A DNA stretch of 64,000 nucleotides, taken from assembly GCF_003076135.1 (NCBI RefSeq), contig NZ_QDGZ01000013.1, positions 1 through 64,000 on the forward strand. Direction: 5' to 3'. Source of the DNA: Nocardioides gansuensis (lineage in GTDB: Bacteria; Actinomycetota; Actinomycetes; Propionibacteriales; Nocardioidaceae). A model generated the notes under the pieces. The model worked only from the letters and a program-made list of their open reading frames with translations. It did no database searches and was not told where the DNA came from. Below, piece by piece: positions 52,260 to 61,297 of the stretch (its first letter is position 1; every line of letters begins with the position of its first letter). The translations under genes and the position numbers were made by a program.

Positions 52260-53485
52260 CGTTGCACGCCATCACGCCCGAGTCCTTCCCCTGGTTCCCC
52301 TACGAGGGGTTCACCTTCTGCTTGGGCCTCAGCGAGGGGGACGCGGCCTGGACCTCGGGCCACACCTCCGCCCGGCACGACCCGGCGATCGGCAAGATGG
52401 CGGTCCAGGGCACGATGGAGGAGCAGGCGCGGATCGCCTATGAGAAGTGCCTGACGATCCTGGCCGGCGCCGGCTTCGGCCCGCAGGACGTCACCCGCGT
52501 GACGGAGAACGTGACGATCGCCGGGCTGTCGGACTACGAGACCGCCGCCTCGGTGCGACGGGAGCTCTTCGGTGGCCACGAGCCGACCGTGCGGACCGTC
52601 GTGGTCGAGCGGCTGGTCCGTCGCGCAGCCTGGCTCGAGGTCGAGCTGCACGCGGTCAGGGGCGGGGGCGAGCAGCTGCGCGTGGCCAGCGAGGCCCGCG
52701 AGGCCGGCGCCTGGCAGAGGTCCCCCGTCACCGAGGGGCGCGACGGCGTCGTCTACCTGCCGACCATGGTCCCGCTCGGCGAGCACGGCGAGGTGGTCCA
52801 CCCCGGTGACTTCGCCGCCCAGTACCGCTACTGCCTTGAGCGGGCCGACGGCCTGCTGCGCGACGTCGGGCTGGACCTCGGCCACGCGGTGACGACGTAC
52901 GACTACTCGACACCGGAGACCCGCGAGGTCTACCGGAGCACCCACCGGATCCGCGAGGAGCTGCTCGGCAACAACCCCGGCGGTGTCTACCCCGGTGCGG
53001 GCGGGATCCTGATGAGCAGGCTGCACGCGCCGGGTCAGATGGTGGCGATCGACGTGACCGCGTCGCGCCACCCGCTGGAGCTGGTCAACCCCGGCTGGTC
53101 CCGCTACGACACCCTCACCTACGCCCCCGGCATCAAGGCCGGTCGCACGCTCTTCATGTCCGGCTTCGCGGCGCTGGACATGGAGACCCAGCAGGCACTG
53201 CACCCCGGCGACATCGAGGCACAGGCCCAGGTCACCTTCGACGCGATCCTCACCCTGCTGAAGCACGCCGGGCTGGGGCCGACCGACCTCCTGGAGACCA
53301 CCGAGTACTGCGTGGAGGCGGCCATCCCGGACTACCGTGCCGTGGCCGGCGTCCGGGAGCGGATGCTCTCCGCGCCGTGGCCGGCCTCGACGGGAGCGAT
53401 CTGCCACAGCCTGCTCCGGCCGGAGTTCCTGCTGGAGGTCTTCCCACTGGCGCTGTACCCCGAGCCCGGGGGGAACGACCGGTGA
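52256..53485 (+). CDS. Triple RidA (YjgF/UK114) domain protein
   Basis: This 409-residue protein appears to hold three RidA-like modules: about residues 1-136, 140-268 and 280-400. RidA proteins hydrolyse enamines and imines through a conserved Arg. Domain 1 keeps an Arg in the usual place (PTVRTVVVERL, Arg113). Domain 2 (VYPGAGGILMSRL) and domain 3 (PASTGAICHSLLRPE) have other residues there, so only one site may be active. Three fused units may replace the usual homotrimer. The ATG overlaps the MmgE/PrpD stop. Confidence 0.75.
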   Translation: MTLHAITPESFPWFPYEGFTFCLGLSEGDAAWTSGHTSARHDPAIGKMAVQGTMEEQARIAYEKCLTILAGAGFGPQDVTRVTENVTIAGLSDYETAASVRRELFGGHEPTVRTVVVERLVRRAAWLEVELHAVRGGGEQLRVASEAREAGAWQRSPVTEGRDGVVYLPTMVPLGEHGEVVHPGDFAAQYRYCLERADGLLRDVGLDLGHAVTTYDYSTPETREVYRSTHRIREELLGNNPGGVYPGAGGILMSRLHAPGQMVAIDVTASRHPLELVNPGWSRYDTLTYAPGIKAGRTLFMSGFAALDMETQQALHPGDIEAQAQVTFDAILTLLKHAGLGPTDLLETTEYCVEAAIPDYRAVAGVRERMLSAPWPASTGAICHSLLRPEFLLEVFPLALYPEPGGNDR

Positions 53486-53991
53486 CCGGCTCGCTGCTGA
53501 CCGAGGAGGTCCTCGCGCTCCGGGGCCGGACCGTCACCTACACCGCGCCCGAGCCTTTCGGGGCGGTGGCCGGTCGCTACTTCGGCATGGCCGTGGGCGA
53601 CGACAACCCGCTCTACTCCGACGCGGAGTACGCCCGGGAGCAGGGTCTGGCCGGGGTCACCGCACCGCTGACGTTGATCTGTGAGACCAACCAGTACGCC
53701 GGCCTCCCAATGGACGAGGAGGGCTATCCCGGGCACACCTGGGGTCTGGACCTGCCCGGCACCCGCCAGGTCCGCGGGGGCAACAGCTACACCTTCCACC
53801 GTCGGATCCGTCCCGACGACCGCGTCGTGGCGACCTGGACGATCGACGACGTGGCGGCGAAGACGACGGGCTCCGGCAAGGAGATGTTGGTCATCACATC
53901 CACTGCCCGCTTCGCCACTGTGGAGGGCGAGCCGCTGGCCGAGAACTCAGAGACCATCATCTTCGTCAGCCTGGAGGGGAGCCAGCGATGA
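53482..53991 (+). CDS. MaoC-type dehydratase subunit (FAS1-like N-terminal domain)
   Basis: This 169-residue hot-dog protein (TYTAPEPFGAVAGRYFGMAVGDDNPLYSDAEYA, YTFHRRIRPDDRV) resembles the non-catalytic half of heterodimeric hydratases such as HadA/ChsH2-type partners. Its GTG overlaps the RidA stop, and its stop overlaps the next MaoC gene, so the two are probably made as a complex. Confidence 0.82.
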   Translation: MTGSLLTEEVLALRGRTVTYTAPEPFGAVAGRYFGMAVGDDNPLYSDAEYAREQGLAGVTAPLTLICETNQYAGLPMDEEGYPGHTWGLDLPGTRQVRGGNSYTFHRRIRPDDRVVATWTIDDVAAKTTGSGKEMLVITSTARFATVEGEPLAENSETIIFVSLEGSQR

Positions 53992-54452
53992 GTGCCACGT
54001 GGCCGGACCTCGCCTCGATCAGCGTGGGCGACCAGGTGCCGGAGCTGCAGCGGACGTTCAGGCTGGTTGACATGGTCGCCTACGCCGGGGCCACCTGGGA
54101 CTTTCACCGACTCCACTACGACACCGAGTACGTAGCGCAGAAGCAGCTGCCGGGGCCGATCGTGGACGGGCAGGTCTACGGGGCACTGCTGGTCCAAATG
54201 CTTCAGGACTGGCTGGGTCCGCAGTCCTTCGTCCACACCCTGTCCTTCACCTTCCGCAACCTGGTCTTCGCCGGTGAGACGCTGCGTTGCAGCGGTGAGG
54301 TCGTCGGTGTGGGCGAGGACCGGATCGAGGTGCGGATGAGCGTGGTCGTGCTCGAAGAGGACGGCTCCGAGGGGCGCGTCGCCGCCGCGCCCTGCTCCGC
54401 CACGGTCCTCGTCGGGCGTCCTGACGGACCGGGCGCCGAGGCCCCGGCATGA
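53988..54452 (+). CDS. MaoC-type dehydratase, catalytic subunit
   Basis: This 154-residue hot-dog protein carries the Asp-His pair of R-hydratases in AGATWDFHRLHYD and the ending FRNLVFAGETLRCSGEV. With 53482 it should form a two-gene enoyl-CoA hydratase, like the ChsH1/ChsH2 and HadB/HadA pairs. It overlaps the thiolase-like gene by four bases. Confidence 0.85.
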   Translation: MSATWPDLASISVGDQVPELQRTFRLVDMVAYAGATWDFHRLHYDTEYVAQKQLPGPIVDGQVYGALLVQMLQDWLGPQSFVHTLSFTFRNLVFAGETLRCSGEVVGVGEDRIEVRMSVVVLEEDGSEGRVAAAPCSATVLVGRPDGPGAEAPA

Positions 54453-55597
54453 GCGCCGGCGTCGCCGTCGTCGGGGCCGCCGAGTCCGACCTCGGCGTGA
54501 CCGACCGGTCGATCCTGGGCCTGCAGACGCAGGCGGTCACGCGCGCCCTGGCCGACGCCGGTCTGACCCTGGCCGACGTGGACGGCATCGCGACCACCGG
54601 CGTCTCTCGCTTCTCCGCCACCCAGCTGGCCGACTACTTCGGGATCACGCCGCGATGGACCGAGTCGACCTTCGCCGGCGGCAGCGCCTACGAGATGTTC
54701 GTCGCCCGCGCAGCCCAGGCGATCGAGGCCGGGCAGTGCGAGGTGGTCGTGATCTCCTTCGCCTCCAACCAGCGCTCCGCCCGCTCCCGGAAGATGAGCG
54801 GCGTCCACGAGCCGTGGATCCCGGAGGCGCAGTTCGAGGAGCCCTACGACGTCCTCTACCCGGTCTCCTACTACGCGATGGCGGCCCGAGCGTACCTCGA
54901 CCGCTACGGGAAGACCCACGAGCAGCTCGCCGAGATCGCGGTCTCGGCCCGGGAGTGGGCGCTGCTCAACCCGGCCGCCTTCCGCTACGGCAAGGGATCG
55001 ATTGCCGCCGAGGACGTGCTGAGCGCGCCGGTCGTCTCCACCCCCCTCACCACGGCGGACTGCTGCTTGGTCACCGACGGGGGAGGGGCCGTCGTGCTGA
55101 CCTCGCTCGAGCGGGCACGGGACCTGAGGCGCCCCCCGGTGCGGGTGCTTGGGTACGGCGAGCGCAGCACCAACACGTCGTTCACCGCGGTCGAGGACCT
55201 CACCGTGCCCGCGGCCCTCGGATCGGCGGGCGACGCGTACGCCCGGGCCGGGATCACCGCCGCGGACGTGGACGTGGTCGAGGTCTACGACTCGTTCACC
55301 ATCACCGCAGCGCTGAGCCTCGAGGGGCTAAGCCTGTGCGCGCCAGGGGAGGCCCTGGACCTGATCGCGGACGGCCGGACCCGGCCGGGTGGCGAGCTCC
55401 CGCTGAACACCAACGGCGGGGGGCTGTCCTACTGCCATCCCGGTCAGTACGGCGTCCTGCTCCTGGTCGAGGCGGTCCGGCAGCTGCGAGGGGAGTGCGG
55501 CCCGCGCCAGGTCGAGGGAGCCGAGGTCGCCGTGGCCCACGGCACCGGAGGGATCCTGTCCTCCCACGCGACGGTTGTCCTGGGGGTAGACCGATGA
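54449..55597 (+). CDS. Ltp2-like thiolase-fold protein (probable acyl-CoA retro-aldolase)
   Basis: This 382-residue thiolase-fold protein of the SCP-x/lipid-transfer group lacks the usual nucleophile Cys: the N-terminal site reads TFAGGSAYEM. It keeps NTNGGGLSYCHPGQYG and AHGTGGILSSHATVVLG, and Tyr280 and Tyr328 sit where Ltp2-type steroid aldolases have conserved Tyr residues. In Ltp2 a DUF35 partner is needed for retro-aldol cleavage of a 3-hydroxyacyl-CoA; here that partner is the next gene, overlapping by four bases. Order and neighbours (ACAD, paired MaoC, DUF35) match the cholesterol side-chain igr operon in logic. Assignment is strong for fold, inference for reaction. Confidence 0.83.
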   Translation: MSAGVAVVGAAESDLGVTDRSILGLQTQAVTRALADAGLTLADVDGIATTGVSRFSATQLADYFGITPRWTESTFAGGSAYEMFVARAAQAIEAGQCEVVVISFASNQRSARSRKMSGVHEPWIPEAQFEEPYDVLYPVSYYAMAARAYLDRYGKTHEQLAEIAVSAREWALLNPAAFRYGKGSIAAEDVLSAPVVSTPLTTADCCLVTDGGGAVVLTSLERARDLRRPPVRVLGYGERSTNTSFTAVEDLTVPAALGSAGDAYARAGITAADVDVVEVYDSFTITAALSLEGLSLCAPGEALDLIADGRTRPGGELPLNTNGGGLSYCHPGQYGVLLLVEAVRQLRGECGPRQVEGAEVAVAHGTGGILSSHATVVLGVDR

Positions 55598-56043
55598 ACG
55601 AGAGCGTTCGTCCTGGGACAGGCTGGTCCCCGGCCGAGGTACCGCCGGCCGACGAGGTGACCGCGGCGTTCTGGCAGGCCACTGGGGAGCACCGACTCAC
55701 CGTCCAGCGCTGCTCCGCCTGCGCAAGCGTCCAGCACCCGCCGCGCGCGGTCTGCACCGGGTGCTCGTCGATGGAGCACCTAGCGCAGGTGGACGCCACC
55801 GGCGAGGCCACGGTGGACGTTGCGACCACGGTGCACCGCGCCCCCCGGCCCGACGTCGTCGTGCCCTACACGGTCGCCAGAGTCCGGCTCGCCGAGGGCC
55901 CCCTGGTCCTCACCCGGCTGGAGCCCCCCGACCCGGAGGGGAGCGGCTACGCCGCCGGGACCCGTGTGGTCGTCCACTTCCACGTCCTGTCCGACGGGCG
56001 CGCCCTGCCCTACTTCCGTCCCGCACCCACCGAGGAGTACTGA
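55594..56043 (+). CDS. DUF35 zinc-ribbon/OB-fold protein
   Basis: This 149-residue protein has a rubredoxin-like zinc ribbon with two Cys pairs (CSACASVQHPPRAVCTGC, near residues 39-56) followed by an OB fold (TVDVATTVHRAP, VPYTVARVRL). DUF35 proteins bind and activate thiolase-fold partners. It overlaps the thiolase-like gene by four bases and the acyl-CoA dehydrogenase by one base. Confidence 0.9.
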   Translation: MNESVRPGTGWSPAEVPPADEVTAAFWQATGEHRLTVQRCSACASVQHPPRAVCTGCSSMEHLAQVDATGEATVDVATTVHRAPRPDVVVPYTVARVRLAEGPLVLTRLEPPDPEGSGYAAGTRVVVHFHVLSDGRALPYFRPAPTEEY

Positions 56044-57203
56044 TGAAGTTCGAGCTCGACGAGGACCAACGCGACTTCAAGTCCCTGCTGCGCCAGTTCG
56101 TCGACAAGGAGATCGTGCCGGTCGCCCGGGAGTGGGAGCAGGCCGGCCGCTACCCGACCGAGATCGTCGAGGCCATGAAGCAGATGGGGCTCTTCGGCAT
56201 CACCGTGCCCGAGGAGTACGGCGGCCTCGACCTCGACCCGGTCTCCTTCGCGCTGGTCTTCGAGGAGCTGGCGCGCGGCTGGATGGGGATCGCCGGGATC
56301 CTGGGCAGCCACTCGTTGGCGTGCCGCCTGATCCATATGCACGGCACCGAGGAGCAGAAGGCCAAGTACCTGCCCGACCTGGCCACAGGCAAGCGACGCT
56401 CGGGGATCGGGCTCACCGAGCCCGACGCGGGCACCGACCTCCAGGGCATCCGGACGACCGCACGCCTCGAGGGCGACCACTACGTGGTCAACGGCTCGAA
56501 GATGTGGATCACCAACGCGCGGTACGCCGACCCGCTCCCGGTGCTGGTGAAGACCAACCCGTCCGCGTCCCCCGCGCACACCGGGATGAGCGTCTTGCTG
56601 ATCGAGGCGGGCACCCCGGGCTTCGAGGTCACCAAGGACATCCCGAAGCTGGGCTACAAAGGGACGGAGTCGTGCGAGATCCTGCTCGACAACGTTGCCG
56701 TGCCCACCAGCCAGCTCGTCGGCGGCGTCGAGGGGCGCGGGATGCAGCAGGTCCTGTCTGCCCTGGAGTGGGGACGGGTCAACATCGCCGCACGGTCGGT
56801 GGGGATCGCCCAGCGCGCGCACGACGAGGCGCTCGCCTACGCCCAACAGCGCAAGGCGTTCGGTCAGCCGATCGCCGAGTTCCAGGCGGTGCAGCTGCGG
56901 CTCGGCGAGCTCGGCACGCAGGTGCAGGCCGCCCGCCTGATGGCCTACTGGGCTGCCGACGCGGTCCGCAACGGCCGCGCCGACGGAGCGACGGGGATGG
57001 CGAAGATCTTCTGCTCCGAGGTCGCGCTCCAGGCCTCCATCGACTCCATGAAGGTGCACGGCGGCTACGGCTACTCCACCGAGTTCGAGGTCGAGCGGCT
57101 CTACCGCGACTCGATCCTGATGAGCATCGGCGAGGGCACCAACGACATCCTCCGCACGGTGGTCGCGAAGTCCCTGGTGAAGGGGGAGACGAAGGTTGGC
57201 TGA
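56043..57203 (+). CDS. Acyl-CoA dehydrogenase
   Basis: This 386-residue flavoprotein shows the family blocks FGITVPEEYGG, GLTEPDAGTDLQGIRTTA, WITNARYAD, RKAFGQPIAEFQAVQLRLG and VHGGYGYSTEFEVERLYRD. The base Glu is in IGEGTNDILRTV. It introduces the C2-C3 double bond that the MaoC pair then hydrates. A single gene suggests a homotetramer rather than the heterotetrameric steroid ACADs. Confidence 0.93.
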   Translation: MKFELDEDQRDFKSLLRQFVDKEIVPVAREWEQAGRYPTEIVEAMKQMGLFGITVPEEYGGLDLDPVSFALVFEELARGWMGIAGILGSHSLACRLIHMHGTEEQKAKYLPDLATGKRRSGIGLTEPDAGTDLQGIRTTARLEGDHYVVNGSKMWITNARYADPLPVLVKTNPSASPAHTGMSVLLIEAGTPGFEVTKDIPKLGYKGTESCEILLDNVAVPTSQLVGGVEGRGMQQVLSALEWGRVNIAARSVGIAQRAHDEALAYAQQRKAFGQPIAEFQAVQLRLGELGTQVQAARLMAYWAADAVRNGRADGATGMAKIFCSEVALQASIDSMKVHGGYGYSTEFEVERLYRDSILMSIGEGTNDILRTVVAKSLVKGETKVG

Positions 57204-58086
57204 GCAGCTGTCCCGGTCGGCGCTCTACGTCCCCGGCGATGCCCCCGACAAGCTCGACAAGGCGCTGGGCCGCGGCGCCGACGAGCTGATCGTCGACCTC
57301 GAGGACGCGGTCGCGCCGGACCGCAAGGAGTACGCCCGCGAGGTCGTCGCCGACTGGCTGGACCGGGCCAGGGACACGGAGGTCGGTCTCTGGGTCCGGA
57401 TCAACCCCGGCCCGCTCCAGGAGCCAGACGTCCGAGCGGTCGCCGGGCACGGGTCGCTACGCGGCTTCGTGGTGGCGAAGACCGAGTCGGCCGAGGAGCT
57501 CGTGCGGCTCGACGCGCTGCTCGACGAGCTCGGGTCGGACTGCTCAGTGGTCCCGCTGCTCGAGAGCGCCGCGGCCGTGCTCTCCGCTCGGGAGATCGCG
57601 GCCGCCCCCCGGGTCCAGCGGCTGCAGGTCGGAGAGGCCGACCTCCGCGCCGACGTCGGGGTGACCCTCGGCGAGGACGAGCGCGAGCTGCTGCTCGTGC
57701 GGTCGCACGTGGTGCTCGTCTCCGCCGCTGCCGGCATCGCCCCGCCGATCGCCCCCGTCTCGACCGAGTTCCGGGACCTCGACGCCTTCCGCCGGTCCAC
57801 CGAGGCACTGGCGAGACTCGGCTTCATGGGACGGGCCTGCATCCACCCTGCCCAGGTCGAGGTGTGCCACCAAGTGTTCACCCCCACGGCGCATCAGCTC
57901 GCGTGGGCCGAAGGGGTGCTCGCAGCACTGGAGTCAGCGGCCTCGGGCGTCGCACTCGACGTCAACGGCCGAATGATCGACGAGGCAGTGGCACGCCGGG
58001 CTCGGTCCTTGATCGCCCGTGAGCGTCGTGGACCTGACCAGTCCGCTCGCATCCCGACTCGTCGAAACAGCAAGGAGCTCCCATGA
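57196..58086 (+). CDS. HpcH/HpaI aldolase/citrate lyase beta-like protein
   Basis: This 296-residue CitE-like TIM-barrel protein has the early RSALYVPGDAPDKL, the metal motif IVDLEDAVAPDRK, LQVGEADLRADVGV and CIHPAQV, then VNGRMIDEAVARRA. It may cleave or make a beta-hydroxyacyl-CoA such as malyl-CoA or citramalyl-CoA, yielding pyruvate, glyoxylate or acetyl-CoA. It starts with TTG at 57196 within an AAGG-rich region and overlaps the ACAD by eight bases. Confidence 0.85.
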   Translation: MAEQLSRSALYVPGDAPDKLDKALGRGADELIVDLEDAVAPDRKEYAREVVADWLDRARDTEVGLWVRINPGPLQEPDVRAVAGHGSLRGFVVAKTESAEELVRLDALLDELGSDCSVVPLLESAAAVLSAREIAAAPRVQRLQVGEADLRADVGVTLGEDERELLLVRSHVVLVSAAAGIAPPIAPVSTEFRDLDAFRRSTEALARLGFMGRACIHPAQVEVCHQVFTPTAHQLAWAEGVLAALESAASGVALDVNGRMIDEAVARRARSLIARERRGPDQSARIPTRRNSKELP

Positions 58087-58745
58087 CCCCGACCACCCAC
58101 ACCATCGCCGTGCTCGGAGGCACCGGTCCCCAGGGGCGAGGCCTCGCGCGTCGCTTCGCCCAAGCGGGCCTGCACGTGGTGCTGGGCAGTCGCTCGGCTG
58201 AGCGCGCGGAGAAAGCGGCAGCCGAGCTGGCCGACGTGACCGGTGGTCATGTCGAGGGAGCGGCGAACGCGGATGCTGCGGCGGCGGGCGATCTGGTCCT
58301 CGTGGTGGTGCCGTGGGACGGGCACGCCGAGCTGCTGGCGGAGCTGGCGCCCGTGCTAGCGGGGAAGATCGTGGTCGACTGCGTGAACCCGTTGGGCTTC
58401 GACAAGCAGGGCGCCTACGCGTTGCCGGTCCCGGAGGGGTCGGCGACCCAGCAGGCCGCAGCCCTGCTCCCGGACTCGCGAGTGGTGGGGGCCTTCCACA
58501 ACGTCTCGGCCGTGCTGCTCGAGGACCCCGAGGTTGCCTCGGTGGACACCGACGTGCTGGTGCTCGGCGACGACCGCGAGGCGACGGACGCAGTACAGGC
58601 GCTCGCCGACGTGGTGCCCGGGATGCGGGGGATCTATGCGGGTCGCCTGCGCAACGCGCACCAGGTCGAGGCGCTGACGGCCAACCTGATCAGCATCAAC
58701 CGCCGCTACACGGCGCACGCCGGCGTCCGGGTCACGGACGTGTGA
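58083..58745 (+). CDS. npdG: F420:NADPH oxidoreductase
   Basis: This 220-residue protein has the N-terminal Rossmann motif VLGGTGPQGRGLARRFA, the NADP-binding VVLGSRSAERA, VPWDGHAELL and VDCVNPLGFDKQG, typical of Fno/NpdG. The late GRLRNAHQVEALTANLISINRRY block is also diagnostic. It passes hydride between NADPH and F420, so it can supply F420H2 to the LLM enzyme upstream. It overlaps the CitE-like gene by four bases and fbiC by one base. Confidence 0.93.
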   Translation: MTPTTHTIAVLGGTGPQGRGLARRFAQAGLHVVLGSRSAERAEKAAAELADVTGGHVEGAANADAAAAGDLVLVVVPWDGHAELLAELAPVLAGKIVVDCVNPLGFDKQGAYALPVPEGSATQQAAALLPDSRVVGAFHNVSAVLLEDPEVASVDTDVLVLGDDREATDAVQALADVVPGMRGIYAGRLRNAHQVEALTANLISINRRYTAHAGVRVTDV

Positions 58746-61297
58746 TGAGCAGCGAGCAGGCGCCCAACGCCGCGCAGGTACGACGCGCCCTGGCCCGGGT
58801 CGAGCGTGGGGCCGCCGTCGACGTGGAGGAGGCGACCGCCCTGCTGGCCGCCCGCGGTGACGACCTGGACCGGTTGTGCGCCGCTGCGGCGAGGGTGCGG
58901 GATGCGGGCCTGGTGGCCGCCGGCCGACCGGGAGTCGTGACGTTTTCACCGAAGGTGTTCATCCCGGTGACCCGGCTGTGCCGGGACCGGTGCCACTACT
59001 GCACCTTCGTCGAGACGCCCGGTCATGGCGCACGCGAGGGGCGAGCGCCGTACCTGTCTCCGGACGAAGTGCTCGAGATCGCCCGCGATGGCGCAGCCGT
59101 GGGGTGCCTGGAGGCGTTGTTCACGCTCGGTGACCGTCCTGAGGAGCGGTGGCCCGAGGCGCGGGCCTGGCTGGACGAGCAGGGCTACGACTCGACGCTC
59201 GACTACGTCCGGGCCCTGTCGGTGCGGGTGCTGGAGGAGACCGGCCTGCTGCCGCACCTCAACCCCGGCGTGATGTCGTGGGAGGAGATGAACCGGCTCA
59301 AGCCGGTGGCCCCCTCGATGGGCATGATGCTCGAGACCACGTCGAGGCGGCTCTTCGAGACGAGCGGGCTGGCGCACTTCGGGTCGCCGGACAAGGACCC
59401 TGCGGTGCGGTTGCGGGTGCTGGCGGACGCCGGCCGGCTCTCGGTGCCGTTCACGTCGGGGCTGCTGGTCGGCATCGGCGAGACGTTGGCGGAGCGGGCC
59501 GAGACGATTTTCCCGCTGCGGCGGGTGGCCCGGCAGTACGGCGGCCTGCAGGAGGTGATCGTCCAGAACTTCAGGGCCAAGCCCGACACCGCCATGCGGC
59601 ACGCCGCCGACCTCGCCCTGGACGAGTACCGCGCCGCCATCGCCGTGACCCGGATCGTGCTCGGTCCCAAGGCGCGGGTGCAGGCACCGCCCAACCTCAC
59701 CGACCCGGCCGAGTGCCGGGCACTGCTCGAAGCCGGCGTCGACGACTGGGGCGGGGTCTCGCCACTCACACCGGACCACGTCAATCCCGAGCGGCCCTGG
59801 CCCTCCCTCGACCGACTCCGCGACATCACCGCGGAGGCGGGCCTGGAGCTGAGGCCCCGGCTGACGGTGCACCCGGAGTACGTCGTGGGCGCGCTGCAGC
59901 GTGGCGAGCCCTGGCTCGACCCACGGCTGGCCGGCCACGTCGCCGCGCTCGCCGGTGAGGACGGTCTCGCCCGTGACGGCGTACGTCCCACCGGACTGCC
60001 CTGGCAGGAGCCCGACGGCGGCCTGGCCGAGCAGGGCCTCGGGGCCGGTCGGACGGATCTTCACGCCGGCATCGACACCGAAGGGCGCACCTCGGACCGC
60101 CGGGCCGACTTCGACACCGTCTACGGCGACTGGGACGAGGTCCGCAGGGACGCCGAGCGCCCGAGCGCGGCCACGGCCCGAGGGAACGGGTGGGCGGCGC
60201 TGCGCGCTGCCGAGGCGGACCCGGCCGGGCTGTCGGATGCGCAGGCGCTGGCGCTGATGACCGCCGAGGGTGAGATCCTGGAGCGGGTCTGCCGGTTGGC
60301 GGACGGGTTGCGCCGGGACGTGGTCGGTGACGAGGTGACCTACGTGGTCAACCGCAACATCAACTTCACCAACGTCTGCTACGTCGGGTGCCGGTTCTGT
60401 GCGTTCGCGCAGCGCCGTACTGACGCCGATGCCTTCTCGCTCTCGTTGGACCAGGTCGCCGACCGTGCCGAGGAGGCGTGGCGTCTCGGCGCGACCGAGG
60501 TGTGCATGCAGGGCGGCATCGACCCGCAGCTGCCCGGAACCGCCTACTTCGACCTCGTCGCGGCGGTGAAGCAGCGAGTGCCGGAGATGCACGTGCACGC
60601 CTTCTCCCCGATGGAGATCGTCAACGGCGCAACCCGCACCGGGCTGTCGATCGAGGACTTCCTCATCAAGGCACGCGAGTCAGGTCTCGACACCATCCCG
60701 GGGACGGCGGCGGAGATCCTCGACGACGACGTCCGCTGGGTCCTCACCAAGGGCAAGCTCCCCGCCTCCACCTGGATCGACGTGGTCACCACGGCCCACC
60801 GCGTAGGACTGCGATCGTCCTCGACGATGATGTACGGCCACGTGGACAACCCGCGCCACTGGGTGGCACACCTGCGGGTCCTGCGTCGCATCCAGGAGCA
60901 GACGGGCGGCTTCACCGAGTTCGTCCCGCTGCCGTTCGTGCACACCTCCTCCCCGATCTACCTCGCGGGCGTGGCCCGGCCGGGCCCGACGATGCGCGAC
61001 AACCTCGCGGTGCACGCCTTGGCCCGGATCATGCTCCACGGCGCGATCGACCACGTGCAGACGAGCTGGGTCAAGCTCGGGGTCGACGGCACCCGCGCGA
61101 TGCTCAGTGCTGGGGCCGACGACCTCGGCGGCACCTTGATGGAGGAGACCATCTCCCGGATGGCCGGGTCCGACCACGGCTCTGCCAAGACGGTCGCCGA
61201 GCTTACGGAGATCGCCACCGGCATCGGCCGGCCGGTGCGGGAGCGCACCACGACGTACGGCGTCCCGCTCCGCCAGGTGTCCGGGGTGGCGTCGTGA
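58745..61297 (+). CDS. fbiC: FO synthase FbiC (fused CofG/CofH)
   Basis: This 850-residue bifunctional radical SAM enzyme makes the F420 chromophore FO from a pyrimidine amine and tyrosine. The CofG half has CRDRCHYCTF (Cys79, 83, 86) and the CofH half has CYVGCRFCAF (Cys545, 549, 552); both are CX3CX2C. The two halves are joined by a linker near 410-500. Fusion of the two is typical of actinobacteria. The ATG at 58745 overlaps the npdG stop by one base (TGATG). Placement in a catabolic operon is unusual. Confidence 0.97.
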   Translation: MSSEQAPNAAQVRRALARVERGAAVDVEEATALLAARGDDLDRLCAAAARVRDAGLVAAGRPGVVTFSPKVFIPVTRLCRDRCHYCTFVETPGHGAREGRAPYLSPDEVLEIARDGAAVGCLEALFTLGDRPEERWPEARAWLDEQGYDSTLDYVRALSVRVLEETGLLPHLNPGVMSWEEMNRLKPVAPSMGMMLETTSRRLFETSGLAHFGSPDKDPAVRLRVLADAGRLSVPFTSGLLVGIGETLAERAETIFPLRRVARQYGGLQEVIVQNFRAKPDTAMRHAADLALDEYRAAIAVTRIVLGPKARVQAPPNLTDPAECRALLEAGVDDWGGVSPLTPDHVNPERPWPSLDRLRDITAEAGLELRPRLTVHPEYVVGALQRGEPWLDPRLAGHVAALAGEDGLARDGVRPTGLPWQEPDGGLAEQGLGAGRTDLHAGIDTEGRTSDRRADFDTVYGDWDEVRRDAERPSAATARGNGWAALRAAEADPAGLSDAQALALMTAEGEILERVCRLADGLRRDVVGDEVTYVVNRNINFTNVCYVGCRFCAFAQRRTDADAFSLSLDQVADRAEEAWRLGATEVCMQGGIDPQLPGTAYFDLVAAVKQRVPEMHVHAFSPMEIVNGATRTGLSIEDFLIKARESGLDTIPGTAAEILDDDVRWVLTKGKLPASTWIDVVTTAHRVGLRSSSTMMYGHVDNPRHWVAHLRVLRRIQEQTGGFTEFVPLPFVHTSSPIYLAGVARPGPTMRDNLAVHALARIMLHGAIDHVQTSWVKLGVDGTRAMLSAGADDLGGTLMEETISRMAGSDHGSAKTVAELTEIATGIGRPVRERTTTYGVPLRQVSGVAS

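Noticed and set aside
48608..58745. Nitroaromatic (picrate-type) npd pathway
   Set aside because: The F420 reductase and one LLM enzyme fit, but there is no second hydride transferase and the rest is CoA-thioester chemistry.
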